This document shows, piece by piece, positions 63,008 to 64,000 of a stretch of 64,000 bases of DNA. The stretch comes from Acidobacteriota bacterium (GTDB lineage: Bacteria > Acidobacteriota > Thermoanaerobaculia > Multivoradales > JBCCEF01), in assembly GCA_039028635.1 (NCBI GenBank), contig JBCCHV010000001.1, positions 1-64,000 of the forward strand, in the 5' to 3' direction. How positions within the stretch are numbered: the stretch's first letter is position 1; each line of letters starts with the position of its first letter. The notes beneath the pieces are model-generated. The model searched no databases. It had not been told where the DNA came from and saw only the letters and a list, made by a program, of their open reading frames with translations. The translations under genes were made by a program, and so were the position numbers.

Positions 63008-63925
63008 CTATCCTTTGAAAACGATTTTGGGCTGGATAATGGCGACGCCGCGCTCGCCGATGCGTTCGGCGACGGTCCCGACGGCAAGAAATTCTTGGCG
63101 CGCGTTCATCAGCTTGATCCAGTCACCTTCGGCCTCACCGCGGTTGCGCAGCAAGACCGTCTGGCCGTGCAGGATGCGCCGCTCCTGCTGAACGTCGAGG
63201 GCGACCTCTTCGAAGGGCAGGCGGATCTGGTCGAAGGGTATCCAGGCGGCGCCGAAGTCGGTGCCCGCATCGCAGCGCTCGGCGAGCTCACCGAGGGTGA
63301 GGCCGTCGGCGAGGGCGAAGGGGCCGACCTGTAGCCGGCGCAGCCGCGCCAGGTGGGCGCCGCAGCCCACCGCCTGACCGGTGTCGTGGGCCAGGGTGCG
63401 GGCGTAGGTGCCGGAGGAGCAGCGCAGCACGAACTCGAGGCGATCGTCGAGGATCTCGCCCTGCGGCGACCACTCGTAGACCGTCACCCGCTTGGGCTCC
63501 TGCGGCACTTCCTGTCCTTCCCGGGCGAGCTCGTAGTACTTCTTCCCCTTGTGCTTCTTGGCCGAGTAGGGAGGGGGAAGATGATCGAGCTCACCCTCGA
63601 GGGCGGCCATCGCTTCGTGCACCGCCGCCAGCGTCAAGTCGGCCGTCGAGTGCTCGGCGACCACCTGTCCGGCGGCATCGTAGGTGTCCGTGACCTGACC
63701 GAAATGAAGCGTTCCCTCGTAGACCTTCGGGGCCCGGATCAGAAAGCGCGTCAGGCGGGTGGCAGCGCCGACCGTCAGCACCAGCAGGCCGGTGGCCTCT
63801 GGATCGAGGGTGCCGCAGTGCCCGATCTTGCGGGTGCCGAGGATGCGACGCGCCTTCTGCACCACGTCGTGGGAAGTGCCGCCGGCTTCTTTGTCGACCA
63901 GCAGGAGTCCTTGCTTCTGGTTCAT
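63008..63925 (-). CDS. truB: tRNA pseudouridine(55) synthase
   Basis: A 305-residue enzyme making pseudouridine 55 in the T loop. Seen: GLLLVDKEAGGTSHDVV at the start, IGHCGTLDPEATGLL with the catalytic Asp, LRCSSGTYARTLAHD, and a C-terminal PUA-like domain (ILHGQTVLLRNRGEAEG). The ATG lies 7 bp after the stop of a partial gene at the window edge. The PUA domain and length fit TruB. Confidence 0.96.
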   Translation of the reverse strand: MNQKQGLLLVDKEAGGTSHDVVQKARRILGTRKIGHCGTLDPEATGLLVLTVGAATRLTRFLIRAPKVYEGTLHFGQVTDTYDAAGQVVAEHSTADLTLAAVHEAMAALEGELDHLPPPYSAKKHKGKKYYELAREGQEVPQEPKRVTVYEWSPQGEILDDRLEFVLRCSSGTYARTLAHDTGQAVGCGAHLARLRRLQVGPFALADGLTLGELAERCDAGTDFGAAWIPFDQIRLPFEEVALDVQQERRILHGQTVLLRNRGEAEGDWIKLMNARQEFLAVGTVAERIGERGVAIIQPKIVFKG

Positions 63926-63932
63926 GGCCGCT

Positions 63933-64000
63933 TCAGAGGGCCGCTTCGAGGGCGGCGATGAGTTGATGGCGAACGCTGTCGGCGGTGCCGGTGAGCACCA
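63933..64000 (-). CDS. C-terminal end of an unidentified gene upstream of truB (partial)
   Basis: The last 21 codons of a minus-strand gene, ending LTGTADSVRHQLIAALEAAL then TGA. The bulk lies beyond base 64000. In many genomes rbfA or an NrnA-type DHH gene precedes truB; the short fragment fits either loosely and cannot be decided. Seven bases separate its stop from the truB start, so they are likely one transcript. Confidence 0.55.
   Translation of the reverse strand, partial: VLTGTADSVRHQLIAALEAAL

Overview
The window is high-GC, gene-dense bacterial chromosome carrying about 52 protein genes and one tRNA, with many 4-bp ATGA/GTGA/TTGA overlaps. It looks Gram-negative: there are several lipoboxes, a LolA-like protein, a porin-like beta protein, a bifunctional penicillin-binding protein and periplasmic cupredoxin and polysaccharide-modification proteins. 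Several features together suggest Acidobacteriota, perhaps the Thermoanaerobaculia, but this is inferred from gene content and not proven. They are an ECF sigma factor paired with a Ser/Thr-kinase-TPR protein, a DUF4397 protein with a paired GFFWFF tail domain, a regulatory-type TPR protein, and secreted proteins ending in a DGFE..W tail. No phage, integrase, transposase or CRISPR array is present.

Layout. 1-3.2 kb (- strand, then divergent): XRE regulator, type II thioesterase, EpmB, then EF-P and EpmA, giving EF-P plus the two enzymes that make and attach beta-lysine. 4.2-9.3 kb: phosphoesterase, arginine decarboxylase SpeA, a tandem RNase H protein and RNase D. 9.4-14 kb: DUF4397 secreted protein, alpha/beta hydrolase, bifunctional PBP. 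14.1-19.2 kb: a three-gene cell-surface O-acetylation operon (propeller/PKD/LamG protein, MBOAT, AlgX/AlgJ-like). 19.2-24.5 kb: 5'-3' exonuclease, DUF885 lipoprotein, HMG-CoA synthase, EEP-family lipoprotein, secreted HAD protein. 24.7-30.7 kb: HrpB helicase, a predicted subclass B1 metallo-beta-lactamase, lipoprotein, DUF3052 protein, tRNA-Glu(TTC), NTF2-like protein and TraB-like protein. 30.7-35.3 kb: kinase/sigma pair and a CSLREA beta-helix protein. 35.3-44.1 kb: M20 amidohydrolase, ZIP-like transporter fusion, LolA-like and PQQ-propeller proteins, DUF3187 protein, TPR protein. 44.4-51.8 kb: a five-gene signalling operon. 51.7-64 kb: housekeeping genes (trmL, speB, radC, larC, hslO, metG, tatD-family, Nif3-like, pnp, rpsO, truB).

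Two things stand out. First, a family of intergenic elements bounded by CTAG has three copies here: two long copies in inverted orientation, and one solo copy of a 42-bp hairpin module. Sequence from these elements supplies the stop codon of all four genes they touch. Second, the operon at 44392-51777 places a porin-like protein and a cupredoxin with a complete type 1 copper ligand set directly upstream of a membrane sensor-kinase with a degenerate cyclase domain, a GAF/HD-GYP phosphodiesterase and a FHA/GAF/adenylate cyclase. It looks like one cell-envelope sensing unit feeding Ser/Thr phosphorylation, cyclic-di-GMP and cAMP.

Links between genes: SpeA and SpeB together convert arginine to putrescine via agmatine although 45 kb apart. 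RpsO, Pnp and TruB form the usual translation/RNA-decay block. The start-codon mix (ATG, GTG, TTG and one probable ATT) and heavy translational coupling recur across the window.
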